Source of the DNA: Phycomyces blakesleeanus NRRL 1555(-)
Lineage: Eukaryota > Mucoromycota > Mucoromycetes > Mucorales > Phycomycetaceae
Direction of reading: 5' to 3'
NCBI RefSeq assembly: GCF_001638985.1
Contig: NW_017265149.1
Span: 925,619 to 989,618, forward strand
Length of the DNA: 64,000 nt
Both the position numbers and the translations under genes were made by a program. The notes under the pieces were generated by a model. It was not told where the DNA came from and made no database searches. It was given only the letters and a program-made list of their open reading frames with translations. Shown one piece after another: positions 15,160 to 26,214 of this stretch (its first letter is position 1; the number at the start of each line of letters is the position of its first letter).

Positions 15160-15735
15160 CTCTGGAGACGGGTACCCCCTGATTGCCTGTAGTTGAGTTT
15201 GACGCGCTACCTATGGGTCGATTGGGAGACATTCTTTTTCCATTCTGTGCAGGAAAAAGCGGAAGTGCGTCGTCTCTAGCTTCTTGGTTAATTCTTAGAG
15301 GCGCAGATCAACATTGTTCTGAATTGTGAATTTAATTGTATAATTTCTGAAACAATGGCGACGAGCAATGTTTAAAAAAAGCTGCCGCCGAGTTAGCATC
15401 ATGAAAGTTTATTGAGTGGAGGACGGGGAGGAAGTGGAGTTTACTGCCGACTCTTCATGAAATCCTTGTTCGAAGCTCTTTGGAACTGACGGTGTTGCTT
15501 GGTAGTCGAACACGCTGGACCCTGCTACTTTGTGGTAGGTTTCTCTGGTACGTTCGCAGGCCCTTCTCAGTGATGAGATAGGGCAGTTGGGATGAACCCG
15601 GTTGTTGTCTTACGCCACGGATTAACACCATTCCCACACCTCCTTCGCTACCAAGTCAGGTTTACGTCCTGAGGGAGATTGAGCCGCGTAATGCGGGGAC
15701 AAAGAACTTGGTGTCATGCTTTTTATTTTTTTACT
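15160..15735 (+). ncRNA. Candidate structured non-coding RNA, class unknown
   Basis: About 570 bp with close to 50% GC in its middle, set in flanks of roughly 30% GC or less. No frame is convincing; the longest is 60 codons on the minus strand. Predicted pairings seen directly are: GAGAC 15226-15230 with GTCTC 15272-15276, enclosing CTTTTTCC 15234-15241 with GGAAAAAG 15252-15259; a GGCG..AGC / GCT..CGCC hairpin at about 15357-15389; ACCAAGT near 15650 with ACTTGGT near 15706; and CCGC/GCGG near 15684-15696. A TATA-like ttttttatac precedes it, and a T-rich run (15720-15732) follows, as expected for Pol III termination. I could not match it to RNase P, RNase MRP, SRP, U3 or spliceosomal RNA by eye. 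The strand is inferred from the T-run. It could instead be a decayed repeat element. Confidence 0.4.
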
Positions 15736-18060
15736 CATGTAAAAAAACATTAAGTGAAATCATATAAAATAAAATAGCTTCTTTATGTATATCTTTAATA
15801 AATAAATAAAATATTTTTTAAACTGTTGTTGACTAATAAAAAAATACGTGTTCAAACTTTTTTTTTTACTTGATTGAAGAGGTTAATGTTGTAATTAGGA
15901 AGTCTCCTTAATAAGAAAAATTAATCTAGTTAAATAAATCTGAAGATTAATATAAAATAATATAATATGGGTATTCTTATCATTGTGTTGATTACCGTGT
16001 TTGATTGTATGGGGCCGTTTTTATCTATAAAGTACATTAAGAAAACTCAAAATACTTTTTGAGAATAGCAATGGCGTGAAACTTATAACTGAATTTGGCT
16101 AATCTGCATGGAGATTGTAAAGGAGATGCATTGGAATGAGAGAGATGGAAAGGTATAAAAAATGCGTGTCTGAAAGAAAGACAGAAAAGTCGTGGCGAGG
16201 TGTATACACAAGTAAACGTGCTCATTGTATTTACACAGACTGTGCACAAAAAAATCGATTTGGGTGTATTTAAGAAGTAAGCATCATTACCTACGTCTTT
16301 TTATATTACAGGCTTTAAAGATAATTTGACAGACATAAAGTATAAAGTACCAATATGTAGATGTCATAAAATAGCCACGTTTTCATATTGGATTGCATAG
16401 AGCAGAGTAGAGTGTTGGTATATACCGGTTATTACAGCTGATTCATTGATATTGTTGATTTGTATGCTGGTTTTTTTTGTTTTGTTTAGGTCCTGGTGCT
16501 CAAAAGATACTCTGCTTTTGCTATTTTAATATTTTTAATTTTCTTTAAACGTCCACCAGAATTTATCTACTTTCTTACCTAATTTTAAAGAGATTGAGAA
16601 AGATATTTTCTATCAAGAAAGGAAAACTACTAATCTTGATTGATAGATAAAACTCCCTGTGAATCTTGTTATATTCGAACTATCTGACAAAAGTTATTTC
16701 TGATAGTGTTTCAACCTGTTTAAAAATCCTCTAATTTTGGTAATAATTCCTGAAAATCACATTATATTGCACTAAGGGCGCCCTCACAACCCTCTTATTA
16801 TCAACAAGCTCTTCCATCAAGTCAACAACCATTACATCCTTCTGCAACCTTTTTTCTTTTGTTCTTTTCTCCCGCCATTCATGCTCAATGATCTCCTGCG
16901 TTCTCCTTCCTCCCCTAGCACGTCACATAGATTCTTACCATCTTTCCTGACGTGTCATGCCCCATTTATTATGAAGAAAAGGAAACGAGTTCTCATTTTC
17001 TGTTCATTTTTCCTCCCAGACTCTCTGTATGAGCTAATTTTTGCTTATTGCATTTTGGAAATATGCCTTCCATACAAGACATTCATTCCATTTTTTCCCT
17101 TCTGGTTTCCACCAGTTGTCCCTCCGAGCACTCCTGTTGTTTCTCTCATCATCTGTACACTCTTAACAGCCTGAAACCATCCCTAAACCTTTGTATTTTA
17201 AGATATTCTGTTCCCGGGTACCTTTGTTTTTGCCTCTGAAGCTTCTCTTGTCGCCTATCTTTACTAGGAACTTTATTTGCCTCTTTTTGCCCAAGTACAC
17301 TCATTCATATCATATACAGTTTAAAATATCCTAACAACAATAGAGAATATACCTCAAAAGCAGGATTGGGCACTCCTTTTCATCTTAGAATTGATATCTC
17401 AATAAAAAACATATATTGTACTAAAAAGATAAATCTTGCAGCACGCACATATATTAATTCAAAGCGCAAATACCTTTTGAAAAATTCAGTATTAGTGACC
17501 TGGCATCTTGTGCAACTTATTAATGGTTATTTTTTTTGTAGCTATTAAGATTTTATATGCCAGGATAGATTTTTCTTATGTGCTGGATTGATTTGAGTCT
17601 AGAATAATCGGTCCGAGTTAATTGAGTTATTTGGTACCACAAAGTGGCTTTAATGATCAATCCTCTATGCATACCCATAAAAAGGCTGAGGCCTTCTAAG
17701 GACTCCACATTTTCTCAAATTTACTTATTTGTACTGCTCTTCTCGTATAACTCTTTTGAGCCAAAAGTTGCTTTTTTATAACCGAAAGAAGATCATATTC
17801 ATATATATATAAAGTAAATGGGGCTTTAAAACAGCTGTGAGCTAGACTCTATAGAAATAAATGAGGAATCAGGCTTTTCGAAACTCCCGGAATTCCATTG
17901 TCTCTAGAAAAATGAGAATGATGTCAAAATACTAGGCTGAAACTTCCATTAAAGACAACCTCTAAAAGCTAGTAAAAGTAAATAAAATGAATCAATAAGC
18001 CAAAGAGCTTTTTTTTAAAGAAAAAAAAAGAGCCATATTTCTTAATATCTAAGCTAAATT
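15736..18060. other. Intergenic region with pyrimidine-rich block
   Basis: No gene recognised. 16760-17260 is noticeably C/T-rich on the plus strand with one 97-codon open frame of no recognisable family and two ACGTCA/TGACGT half sites (about 16920-16955). This could be decayed coding sequence, but I cannot assign it. The remainder is AT-rich. Confidence 0.4.
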
Positions 18061-18072
18061 TACTATAAATAC
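18061..18072 (+). promoter_or_regulatory. TATA-like element of secreted KNH-like gene 1
   Basis: The sequence tactataaatac lies 76-87 bp upstream of the ATG at 18148. The preceding bases (purine-rich tract, then aagctaaattt) resemble the region upstream of the paralogue at 20992, which suggests the promoter was duplicated with the gene. Confidence 0.5.
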
Positions 18073-18147
18073 TGGACATTGTTTTCCGTAAATTTATTCC
18101 AATCATCTGTCTATTCAATCATCATTCACTTCAGTCAATATTTTATC

Positions 18148-18552
18148 ATGAAGACTTCTTTTGCTTTTGCTTTACTTGCCATGGTTCTCGGTCTGGTCTG
18201 TGCCGCCCCTACAGGAAATCCCGAATTTGAGAATATCAACTGCTTCTCTCTCACATATCCCGTCAATGGCACTGTATGGAACAGCTCCGGAACTTACGAA
18301 GCTCTCTGGGATCTTACTGGAACATGCTCTGGTACATACTATGCTTTCATGATCCCTGCAACTGAAGAGTCCAACGGCGACTATACCTTTGGAACTCCTT
18401 ATCAGGCATCTGATTCAATTGATCTTAATGCTGGAATGGCTTCTATTACTCTCGATTCGAGCGAGCCAGCTGGAAAATATGTATTTGGTATCATCAAAGA
18501 TACAGGAGATGATATGGACTACACCGATGTGGCACTTGTTGATATTGTTTAA
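18148..18552 (+). CDS. Small secreted Kre9/KNH-like domain protein (paralogue 1)
   Basis: 134 aa, no intron. An N-terminal signal peptide (MKTSFAFALLAMVLGLVCAA) is followed by one beta-rich domain with the pattern NCFSLTYPVNGTVW, then W..TGTCSGTYYAFMIP and a C-terminal KYVFGIIKDTG...DVALVDIV. The 'P.NGT.W..SG.Y...W' signature resembles the N-terminal Ig-like domain of the Kre9/KNH1 family (cell-wall beta-1,6-glucan-associated and Ser/Thr-rich GPI proteins), but the Ser/Thr-rich tail is absent. Two cysteines are conserved with its paralogues and could form a disulfide. I chose the ATG at 18148 because it starts directly at the signal peptide; an upstream in-frame ATG at 18079 would bury it. 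The function is not known. Confidence 0.85.
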   Translation: MKTSFAFALLAMVLGLVCAAPTGNPEFENINCFSLTYPVNGTVWNSSGTYEALWDLTGTCSGTYYAFMIPATEESNGDYTFGTPYQASDSIDLNAGMASITLDSSEPAGKYVFGIIKDTGDDMDYTDVALVDIV

Positions 18553-20922
18553 TAGATTTAGATTTAGATTTATATTCTTAGATCTTTATTTTCTAGTCTA
18601 AAGCAAGCTTGATAAATCAAATAAAAATGAATTTATAAAAAGAACTATTGTGTTGCTCCACCCTATACCTAAGATCAAGTTTAAAGAACCTTGACAATAC
18701 ATATATACTATCCTTTTGAAGTATAAGGAGATGCTTTATTATAGTGCCGTATGCCATGTTCTTATAAGCTACAATTAAAATATTATAGATATATGTATAT
18801 ATATTACTTATATTAGTCTCACAATATACATTATCAAAACCAAGATCACGAGATAGTAGTTAATATTTAATGGTCATATAAAAGCAAACAAACAAAGGCA
18901 TGGCAATTTAATAGCACGGGAAACAGAAACAGTTGTTTTAGTAGTTTGCACATATATGTATATCAAATCAAAACTACATCTGACATCTTTAAAAAAAATA
19001 TCTAAATACAAATAGTCTTGGGATGAAATCTTGAATACAAATTAATGACATGAATATTGGGGTATACACGCAAAAATCGAGTAAAGAACAGACTCCACAA
19101 CCAAACACTGGTTCCTTCTTGCTAATGAACCTGGCAAGTAAACAATCTCCGGAACTGTTATATACCAGGCACACGTACACTACACATTTATACCGTGGAA
19201 ACCAACCATTATACAACAGGAATTTTAATAATATCTGATATAAGCAATATTATTTTGTCTCTTTAATAAATAACACTCTCATAGTATCCACTTTTCCCAT
19301 TATTGAGATACTAACCTAATAACAATCACGAATACCTCATATGGCTTGAAACTTTTGTGGAGCAGATGAGAGCGTGCGTTTATTACTATATTGTCTTTGC
19401 AATAAGTACATACCTACATCAAAGGAGATGGTGTAGTCTTTAGTTTATTTATACAGAATATCCTTTTTTAATATATTAGAAAAGTTTAGATAATATGTAA
19501 CGAGCCATTATTTCGGCTCTTCTATTTTTTAATTTGTAGTTTATATCAGTCGTAATATTATCACTGTAACATATGAGGAAATGGAAATATCAATAAATTC
19601 GAGAGCAAATATATATAAGATAAAAGAAAATATTGTTAGAAAGATATAATAATAACGCACACTATAATCAATTGAAATCAGAAAAAATGTAATTCTGAAA
19701 GTATTTCTCGAGACTTCTTCGATAAAAAAAGCCTCGCGATCTCCTATTTTGAACAGTTATCAAGTATAGTAAAGTCAAAGACACACTGTTTATCTACTAA
19801 GCATATTATAAAGCTCTTTTAATGTTTCTACAAGCATATGGAGTAGTGAACACAGTCAATTTATTAAATAAAAGTGGGCATTAGTCTATCAACTTCCTCT
19901 TGTATAATTGCTACGAGTATAATAGACTCAAAGTTCCCAAACACTGTTCCATTCGGTCAGTTTGGTTTTGTGCAAACCAAAACGCTATTGACAAAATTTT
20001 ACATATAGTTCGATGCACGAAGTATTCAGTTGAGCTCATATTAATTGAGGAGAATATGTTTTGTAGGGAAAAGGCCCTAATGTTTATTACACGTTTCAGG
20101 AACACAATTGTTTTTGAATTTTCATGATGAGTGGATTATAAGAAAAACTGTAGTAGAAATCTATAATGTATATATTGAATATATTTTAGATGAGAGCTGT
20201 CAACAAAGGATGCTTACTTTAGTGAATTGTATAAATGTAAACGAGAAATCTGTAAAAGACAGAGCTCCAGTGTTTATACCACAAATAAGGATGCCGTTGC
20301 TGAGAAATTGGTACGAGTAGATTTTGGTACTAGGTATATGATGAGCATTGGGGTTAAGACATAAAAGACCCAATTATATATTGAACAGAGATTTTGTTCT
20401 CCATACAACCCATTTGGGTAGGTATCGGTAGAGAAAGTGCGTGTTTGGGTGTATAAATCTCAAACACATAAATAGGCAGTCAAGTAAAACAAAAATGGTT
20501 CGAAAAATTGAGTGAAATAGCGCACACCGTACTACAAAGTGACGCCGGAAACAAACTTTCTATTCAAGCATACAGCGAGGCTTTGTTACTTTGGCGACTC
20601 ATACATTTATATTTTACTTATTTGTGTTTTTACTCTTTTTTAAATCCTTTCACTCTGAAATCTGCTTTGACTTTTTCCAAAATGTATGGCCAGGATAGAG
20701 ATGAGTCATTCAATTGTCGTGTATCTACATTGCTTTATGAAAACAAACTAGTATTTACATTTCCTTCAAGTGAAATTATAGTATTTCTTCTACCAATTAT
20801 ATTTATAAAAGTAGCTTAAAGTGCCACAATAAGCTTTATTGTTTATGTAACTAAAAGTAGTTTAATGGCTTTAAAAAAAGAAAAAAAGAAAGAATAAACT
20901 CCTCGATTATTAAACTAAAATA
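18553..20922. other. Intergenic region between KNH-like paralogues
   Basis: 2.4 kb AT-rich spacer with several short frames (up to about 100 codons near 20508-20819), none with convincing protein character, splice context or family resemblance. No RNA gene seen. Confidence 0.4.
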
Positions 20923-20935
20923 TACTATAAGTATC
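20923..20935 (+). promoter_or_regulatory. TATA-like element of secreted KNH-like gene 2
   Basis: tactataagtatc about 57-69 bp upstream of the ATG, preceded by an A/G tract and ttaaactaaaata. It is nearly the same arrangement as upstream of the paralogue at 18148. Confidence 0.5.
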
Positions 20936-20991
20936 TTTTACCTTTTTAACCTTTTACATTAGCTCTTCTTTTATTTAATCTTTTACTTGTC

Positions 20992-21390
20992 ATGAAACTT
21001 TATTTTGCTTTTGTTCTGCTTGCCATAGTCCTTGGACTAGTTTATGCAGCTCCTACTACTCCTGTAAATAAGAATTGCTTCTCTCTTACATCTCCTACTA
21101 ATGGAACCACTTGGAAACGCTCTGGAGTCTACCCTATTAACTGGAAGACTACTAGCAAATGCGAAGGCACATATTATGTATATATGTTCCCAACAACTCA
21201 AGGAGCAGATGGCGAATATTCTATGAAAACCCCTTTCAAGGCAACTAAAGCAGTTGATATAAATTCCGAAAGTGCTACTATAACTCTCCATCTAGAAGAG
21301 ATGTCTGGTACCTATCTCCTTGCCATTTACAAGGAAGCAGGGGAAGATCGTGACAGTACCGATGTAGCTATTGTCGATGTTACTCTATAA
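20992..21390 (+). CDS. Small secreted Kre9/KNH-like domain protein (paralogue 2)
   Basis: 132 aa, intronless. Signal peptide MKLYFAFVLLAIVLGLVYAA, then a single Ig-like domain with NKNCFSLTSPTNGTTWKRSG, YPINWKTTSKCEGTYYVYMF and a C-terminal TDVAIVDVTL. It shares the same signature, cysteine positions and length as the gene at 18148 and the inverted copy at 22098-22526, so the three are paralogues. It is richer in lysine than the first copy. Secretion is clear from the signal peptide, and a cell-wall role is inferred only from the Kre9/KNH-like domain. Confidence 0.85.
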   Translation: MKLYFAFVLLAIVLGLVYAAPTTPVNKNCFSLTSPTNGTTWKRSGVYPINWKTTSKCEGTYYVYMFPTTQGADGEYSMKTPFKATKAVDINSESATITLHLEEMSGTYLLAIYKEAGEDRDSTDVAIVDVTL

Positions 21391-22097
21391 ATTTACTTTA
21401 TATATAAAGTACCCACCAAAAAAATAGAATAGCTTTCTTTTACTCTCTTATATTTTAAGAAAATGTAAATACTTGTGCAAAATAAATACAGTGGGATATG
21501 TTTGATAATGGTACAAATTTGCATTCTGTTAAAGAAAAAATATACATTTGAACATTGCTATGTTTCCATTTTATCTTATACATTTATAGCATAGCAATTA
21601 AATAGATTTCTATAAAAAAGCAGTGTACTGTATTCTTTATTAACAATACTTCTATATATACTATCATTTTATAACAAAATCCGTGCAAAAATTGCTATAC
21701 TGATGTGTATCGATTTAAAGAACAAGAAGAAAAGACCAATACTTAATTTTTGAAACATATTAGCTGTACCACTATTGCAGCTTCCTATCCCAGCAATAAC
21801 TTTACATCTTTTATTGAGTGCGTAAAGTCCCAAGTGACAATAGGCAATGAACGATCTTTAATTATACTAGCATTTCTGTTTAAATAAAGACTGTGCAAGT
21901 TTATAGGAAATAATGACAAGAGTTACGCGGAACAATATCGACAAATACTCATTATATGAATAATTAAAATATTTTATTATGCCTTGATTTTTAAAAGAAA
22001 TATATAGGCTCAAGAGACTCTATGATATGAGAAGCGACGTGTCAATCCTGGGCGCACTCGATTTCTTTTTCTTTTATAAAAAATATCATGAAGATAT
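21391..22097. other. Convergent spacer between KNH-like paralogues 2 and 3
   Basis: 707 bp AT-rich spacer holding the 3' ends of two convergent genes. Nothing else recognised. Confidence 0.5.
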
Positions 22098-22526
22098 TTA
22101 TCGGGTAACGTTGATAATAACCATATCTGCGGTTTCGTATGTTGTATCTTTACCAGGGCCAATGCCAAATATATAATCTCCTTCTCCAATGTTATCTCCA
22201 AGGGCTATTTTGCTGTGTCCTAAGGATATATCGATCGGCTTGTCTCCAAATTCAGGAACTTCATAAGTAGTATTGCCATTCTCATCTTCCAGAACTCTGA
22301 CCATGTAAGCGTAGTATGATGTTTCACATTCTCCAGTAACTGTCCAAGTGATATCATAGACACCATAGGTCTCCCACACAGTGTAATCAATAGGATAAGT
22401 GATATCGAAGCAATTTTGAGTTCCGCTTGGATCCTCTCTCTTGGAGATGATATCAGAAGATAAAGGAGCTGCGTAGACAAGCCCAAGCGCCAGGATGAGT
22501 AGGGTAGATACAAAATACGATTTCAT
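22098..22526 (-). CDS. Small secreted Kre9/KNH-like domain protein (paralogue 3, inverted)
   Basis: 142 aa, intronless, minus strand. Signal peptide MKSYFVSTLLILALGLVYAA, then SKRED (a possible dibasic KR processing site), then QNCFDITYPIDYTVWETYGV and W.VTGECETSYYAYMV, ending ADMVIINVTR. The fold signature and cysteine pattern match the two upstream copies. It differs by a longer pro-like segment between the signal peptide and the domain, a more acidic composition, and loss of the NGT sequon (IDYT). A TATA-like tatttataaata lies 70-80 bp upstream (22595-22606). Secreted; function unknown. Confidence 0.83.
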   Translation of the reverse strand: MKSYFVSTLLILALGLVYAAPLSSDIISKREDPSGTQNCFDITYPIDYTVWETYGVYDITWTVTGECETSYYAYMVRVLEDENGNTTYEVPEFGDKPIDISLGHSKIALGDNIGEGDYIFGIGPGKDTTYETADMVIINVTR

Positions 22527-22594
22527 GATTAATTAAGTTTGAAAAGTAAAGAGATGATGGTAGAGATGTGCTGGTCAACAGAACAGAAAATAAA

Positions 22595-22606
22595 TATTTA
22601 TAAATA
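22595..22606 (-). promoter_or_regulatory. TATA-like element of secreted KNH-like gene 3
   Basis: tatttataaata, palindromic, 69-80 bp upstream of the ATG at 22526 on the minus strand. This spacing is similar to that in the two plus-strand paralogues. Confidence 0.4.
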
Positions 22607-22829
22607 CATTTGTCACAATATAATAACCACTCCATTTTTCTTTTGGTTAATCTATTTTATCTATTGCCATTGTATTTATTATATGAGACGTCTTTTAGAC
22701 CAACACAAGTAAAGTTTTTTTTTTGCTCTTGGCTTAGTCCTTTACTCCCACGACTAAATTTAAATATATATACGATTAAGAATTTAAAAAGAGCATATAT
22801 TCAAAAATATCCCCATCACTGTGGAGTTC

Positions 22830-23015
22830 ATGGTGCAGTGGGACAATGCAGCCAAAGCCTCTTTTTTAAGTGTGTGCGATCATTATTGTAAGAACCCGAG
22901 TGACTTTCATTTCGGTAAGCTCAAAGAGTGGACAAAAGAAGAAATGTTGAATCACAAACATTGTACAGCCTCATTGCATAGACACAAAGAAAGAGAAACG
23001 CACAAGTCACATTAG
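22830..23015 (+). pseudogene. Possible relic of a DNA-binding or transposase-associated gene
   Basis: A 61-codon open stretch with protein-like composition (MVQWDNAAKASFLSVCDHYC, then KLKEWTKEEM). The spacing of tryptophans and cysteines is loosely like Myb/SANT-like domains found beside Harbinger-type transposase genes. A further protein-like stretch may follow near 23064-23128 (KAFFQVPKMGLPTFQKLMRP), bounded by stop codons. No complete gene can be assembled. The assignment is weak. Confidence 0.25.
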
Positions 23016-23129
23016 CTTGTGTGGTGCCCCCCATTTCTATAATACTGGTTCTTTTTTAAGAAAAGGCATTCTTTCAAGTTCCAAAAATGGGTTTACCCAC
23101 TTTTCAGAAGTTAATGCGCCCAAGTAAGT

Positions 23130-25770
23130 TTCCCTCCTGCACACTTAAACACACTGCAATTAGTTCCTGAAAAGCGAACGAATAATTTCAACTGCTACCC
23201 TCCAGTATAACAGGCTTGCGGTGTATATCAGCCACTATGTATAGTCATTAATTTGTCATACATCAGTCCAAAGTCTAAAATATACGGTGATCAACCCAGG
23301 ATGGTGTTTCTCTCGCACATACAAAAAGGGGTGCTAAAATATTTGTTCGTAGATTTTGTTGGAGTACTATTTCGCTTGTTCTTAAACCATATCGGCAGTA
23401 CAGTCTTAACTTTATATGTTAATGAAGGATCAAGTGTTGTTGTATAATGTTTTCCTTTAAGCCAAGAAGTTTTTTTCTTTTGCTTTTACTTTAATTCAAA
23501 AATACACAGTATTTATATATTAACAACACTTTGAGTTAATATATACATCAAAAATAATATTATTGTTCTTGCTTCAAAGAGAAAGAAGAAGAGCAATATA
23601 TAGTGACCATGAAGATTAGATAAATGCAACTTTAACGCGTATACCTTTGATATTACATCTAAGCTTGTTTCACTCATAGTCTAACTCTGTTAAATATCAA
23701 AGGACAGATCAAATAAACCTGGCTCTTGTATATAGATCAGTAGTAATACTTTACTGATAGAAAACACATATCAGCTCACAAAATTATAGCGCTAATTATT
23801 CATTGGTATCTAGACAGCATTTGACAATATCTAAAGTCTATTTACGCTTACACAACTGCTAAAGTTATACCCACAACTGTGGATGCTCCAAAGCTTTAAC
23901 TTTGCCTATACATGGCAGCTGTCAAATTTTGTCCGTTTTGAAAAGAAAAATTACAATTTCATAAAAATATAGACTTTTTTAAGAGAGTAAGAAAATAATT
24001 TATGGAAGAAGCATATATCTCATATAAGGCATGAGTAGACCACTACTATTATTTAACTCTTACAAAGTATGACTTCTGTTAATTAAAACCTAAGAGCTTC
24101 TTTAACATCCCAATGATCTCAATTCAATGTATTGTCAAGGTAAGGGTAGAGTTGCTAACCACATACTCATTTACCGTATTAAAAGCTATTGAGTATCTAT
24201 GAAGATATAACAGCTTTTAGTCGAGTACGCTCAGCATAAAAAATACAAGTCAACAATATTTTATTGTGATAATATTTTAGAATTTGAATTATCTTAGACT
24301 ATGAATATTCGTTGTAATAGACAGAATTGAGTAAATTATAACCTCGAATGTGTAATTTGTTTTAAACTGCTGTCAAATGATATATTTCTTGATTTTTTTT
24401 CTCCCTTTGAAAGCCTTGAATGAAAAATACAGGCAATTAATTTAACTTTATAAAAACTCTTTTGTGCAATTACATATTTGAGTTATTTAATAAATTTGAT
24501 TTTTGAAAGTGCTCAAATTGTTTATCATAATACATCTATATCTTTAAAACAAGTTCATGAATTACTATCGCATATACTATAGACGATGGTAATTGTGTAC
24601 CCAATTGAGATGAACAATAGATACAAGTAGGTAAATTTAGGGATTAAATGACACACCATGTAGCAATTAAATTCACACGAGAAGATTTCTGGCTATCAAG
24701 ACAATTATAGAAATTTGAAAGGCTTTCATAAATTTAGACAAACGGGTAGTATAAACAGGTAGTAAATACTTAAGATTGATAGCAACATAAAAATCGTATA
24801 ATAAACTTTAGGAAATAGTGCTATCATAAATATTAGAAGATGAGTAGATATAAATCATTAAATAAAGAAAAAGGAAACTAAATCACAGTATTGCTATTAT
24901 TGCCACTTTGTTTTAACCAAAGTTTTCAATTTTTGTATGGGTTATGTTTGTTTTTTGTTTTAATATCAAATATTTAAATAAACTTAGACGAACAGTTTTT
25001 TCTTTCTTAGAATAGTATGGCTATTTCTTCTTAAACTATCCCAATGGAGACAACCGGTCTACCTCGTAAATCATCTAAATTCGGTAATTCTTGCTGAAAA
25101 CTGCATTATATTCAATATCAAGCTTCTATTTGAAGCAAAAAAAAAACAATATGGTTGATCTACCGTTGATCTACATTCAAGAAGTACTTGCACTACTCTC
25201 ACCACTGTTACTATGGTAACTAGTATTCAGAGTAGCTAAATTTATCTCATAACTATAAACATCATAGATACAATAACCTTCTACAACTTGATTCAATTTG
25301 ATTTAATAGATTTCCAAATACAATAAAAGACTCTCAAAATAATTATTTTTCTGACCTTTCCTAATTGCAAATATTATAGAAAGGAAAACAAAGGAGGGAA
25401 AGCAGACTGCTTGCAAAGTATTCTCTACAATAATCTGCTGGAAAACAATGAAAACCCATTTTTCAAAAGTTACTATAAGACCAGATCTATTAACTGATAT
25501 GGTGCAAGTTCTACATATAGATATATCTATTCCATTTTAGAAAGAACAATAACAGACACTGTTCTTCACAAAGGTCAATGCATAGGTTATAGTTGTGTTA
25601 AAAAGTTATTAGTTTTTAAAAGAAGAGTATAAAAGTGAGTCAATGATCGAGATAAAGATTGATTTAAATTCATTACTTCTTTTCATCGTCCTACTTAAAC
25701 AATGATTAATCATGAAAAAAAAGGCTATACATACCAGCAAGCAATTGGACTCCGGGTACCTCTGACTCCC
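23130..25770. other. AT-rich gene desert
   Basis: 2.6 kb with no open frame of substance, no RNA gene and no clear repeat. Composition is uniformly AT-rich. Confidence 0.5.
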
Positions 25771-25773
25771 CCG

Positions 25774-26040
25774 CTAGGAAAAAAACATCATGCCCGCCAA
25801 AGTAACATAATTGAGAATAAACATGAAAGCATGTATATCCATAAATTCACTAATTAGGAAAATTCCATTAGCTGCCATCAACATGAGCTTTGATAACGTA
25901 GAGGACGCTAATGGGTTTGCAAAATCAGTGTACGAAAGCAAGGATCCATACAAAATATTTTTACTTCGTCCATCTTTTATCAACCCACGCAAGATAGATA
26001 AGATGCCGGCCGACCCCAGTGAAAAGTGCATGATCATGTA
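25774..26040 (-). CDS. Possible small membrane protein or exon, uncertain
   Basis: A minus-strand frame of about 88 codons (from the ATG at 26040) with three hydrophobic stretches: near GSAGILSILRGLI, LSKLMLMAANGIFLIS and FMFILNYVTLAGMMFF. The stop lies inside ttttttcctag, which itself looks like a 3' splice site, so the true gene may continue to lower coordinates. A donor-like gtatgt occurs near 25728-25733. I do not recognise a family. It lies head to head with the gene at 26215, so the two would share a promoter of about 170 bp. Confidence 0.25.
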   Translation of the reverse strand, partial: YMIMHFSLGSAGILSILRGLIKDGRSKNILYGSLLSYTDFANPLASSTLSKLMLMAANGIFLISEFMDIHAFMFILNYVTLAGMMFFS

Positions 26041-26214
26041 GCACTGAATGTTATTCTCCAAATCGGAATATTTACCTTTTTTGGATATGATAGAAAAACA
26101 AAGAGCTTTTGAATTTATATATTTTATATTTTATATTTAGCTCAATTTCTTTATTCTTTCTATCGTCATTAAAAATAAAATATTCAACTCGATCTTGAAA
26201 CCATCTTATAAGCT

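Noticed and set aside
15455..15637. 60-codon minus-strand ORF inside the GC-rich island
   Set aside because: Too short, no homologue recognised, no splice partners. The island has better evidence as structured RNA.
16881..17239. Two overlapping ORFs of 97 and 63 codons
   Set aside because: Pyrimidine-rich composition gives Ser/Pro/Phe-rich peptides in both frames. No recognisable protein.
20508..20819. 103-codon plus-strand ORF
   Set aside because: AT-rich, hydrophobic by composition, no signal of selection or family match, and no matching promoter like its KNH-like neighbours.
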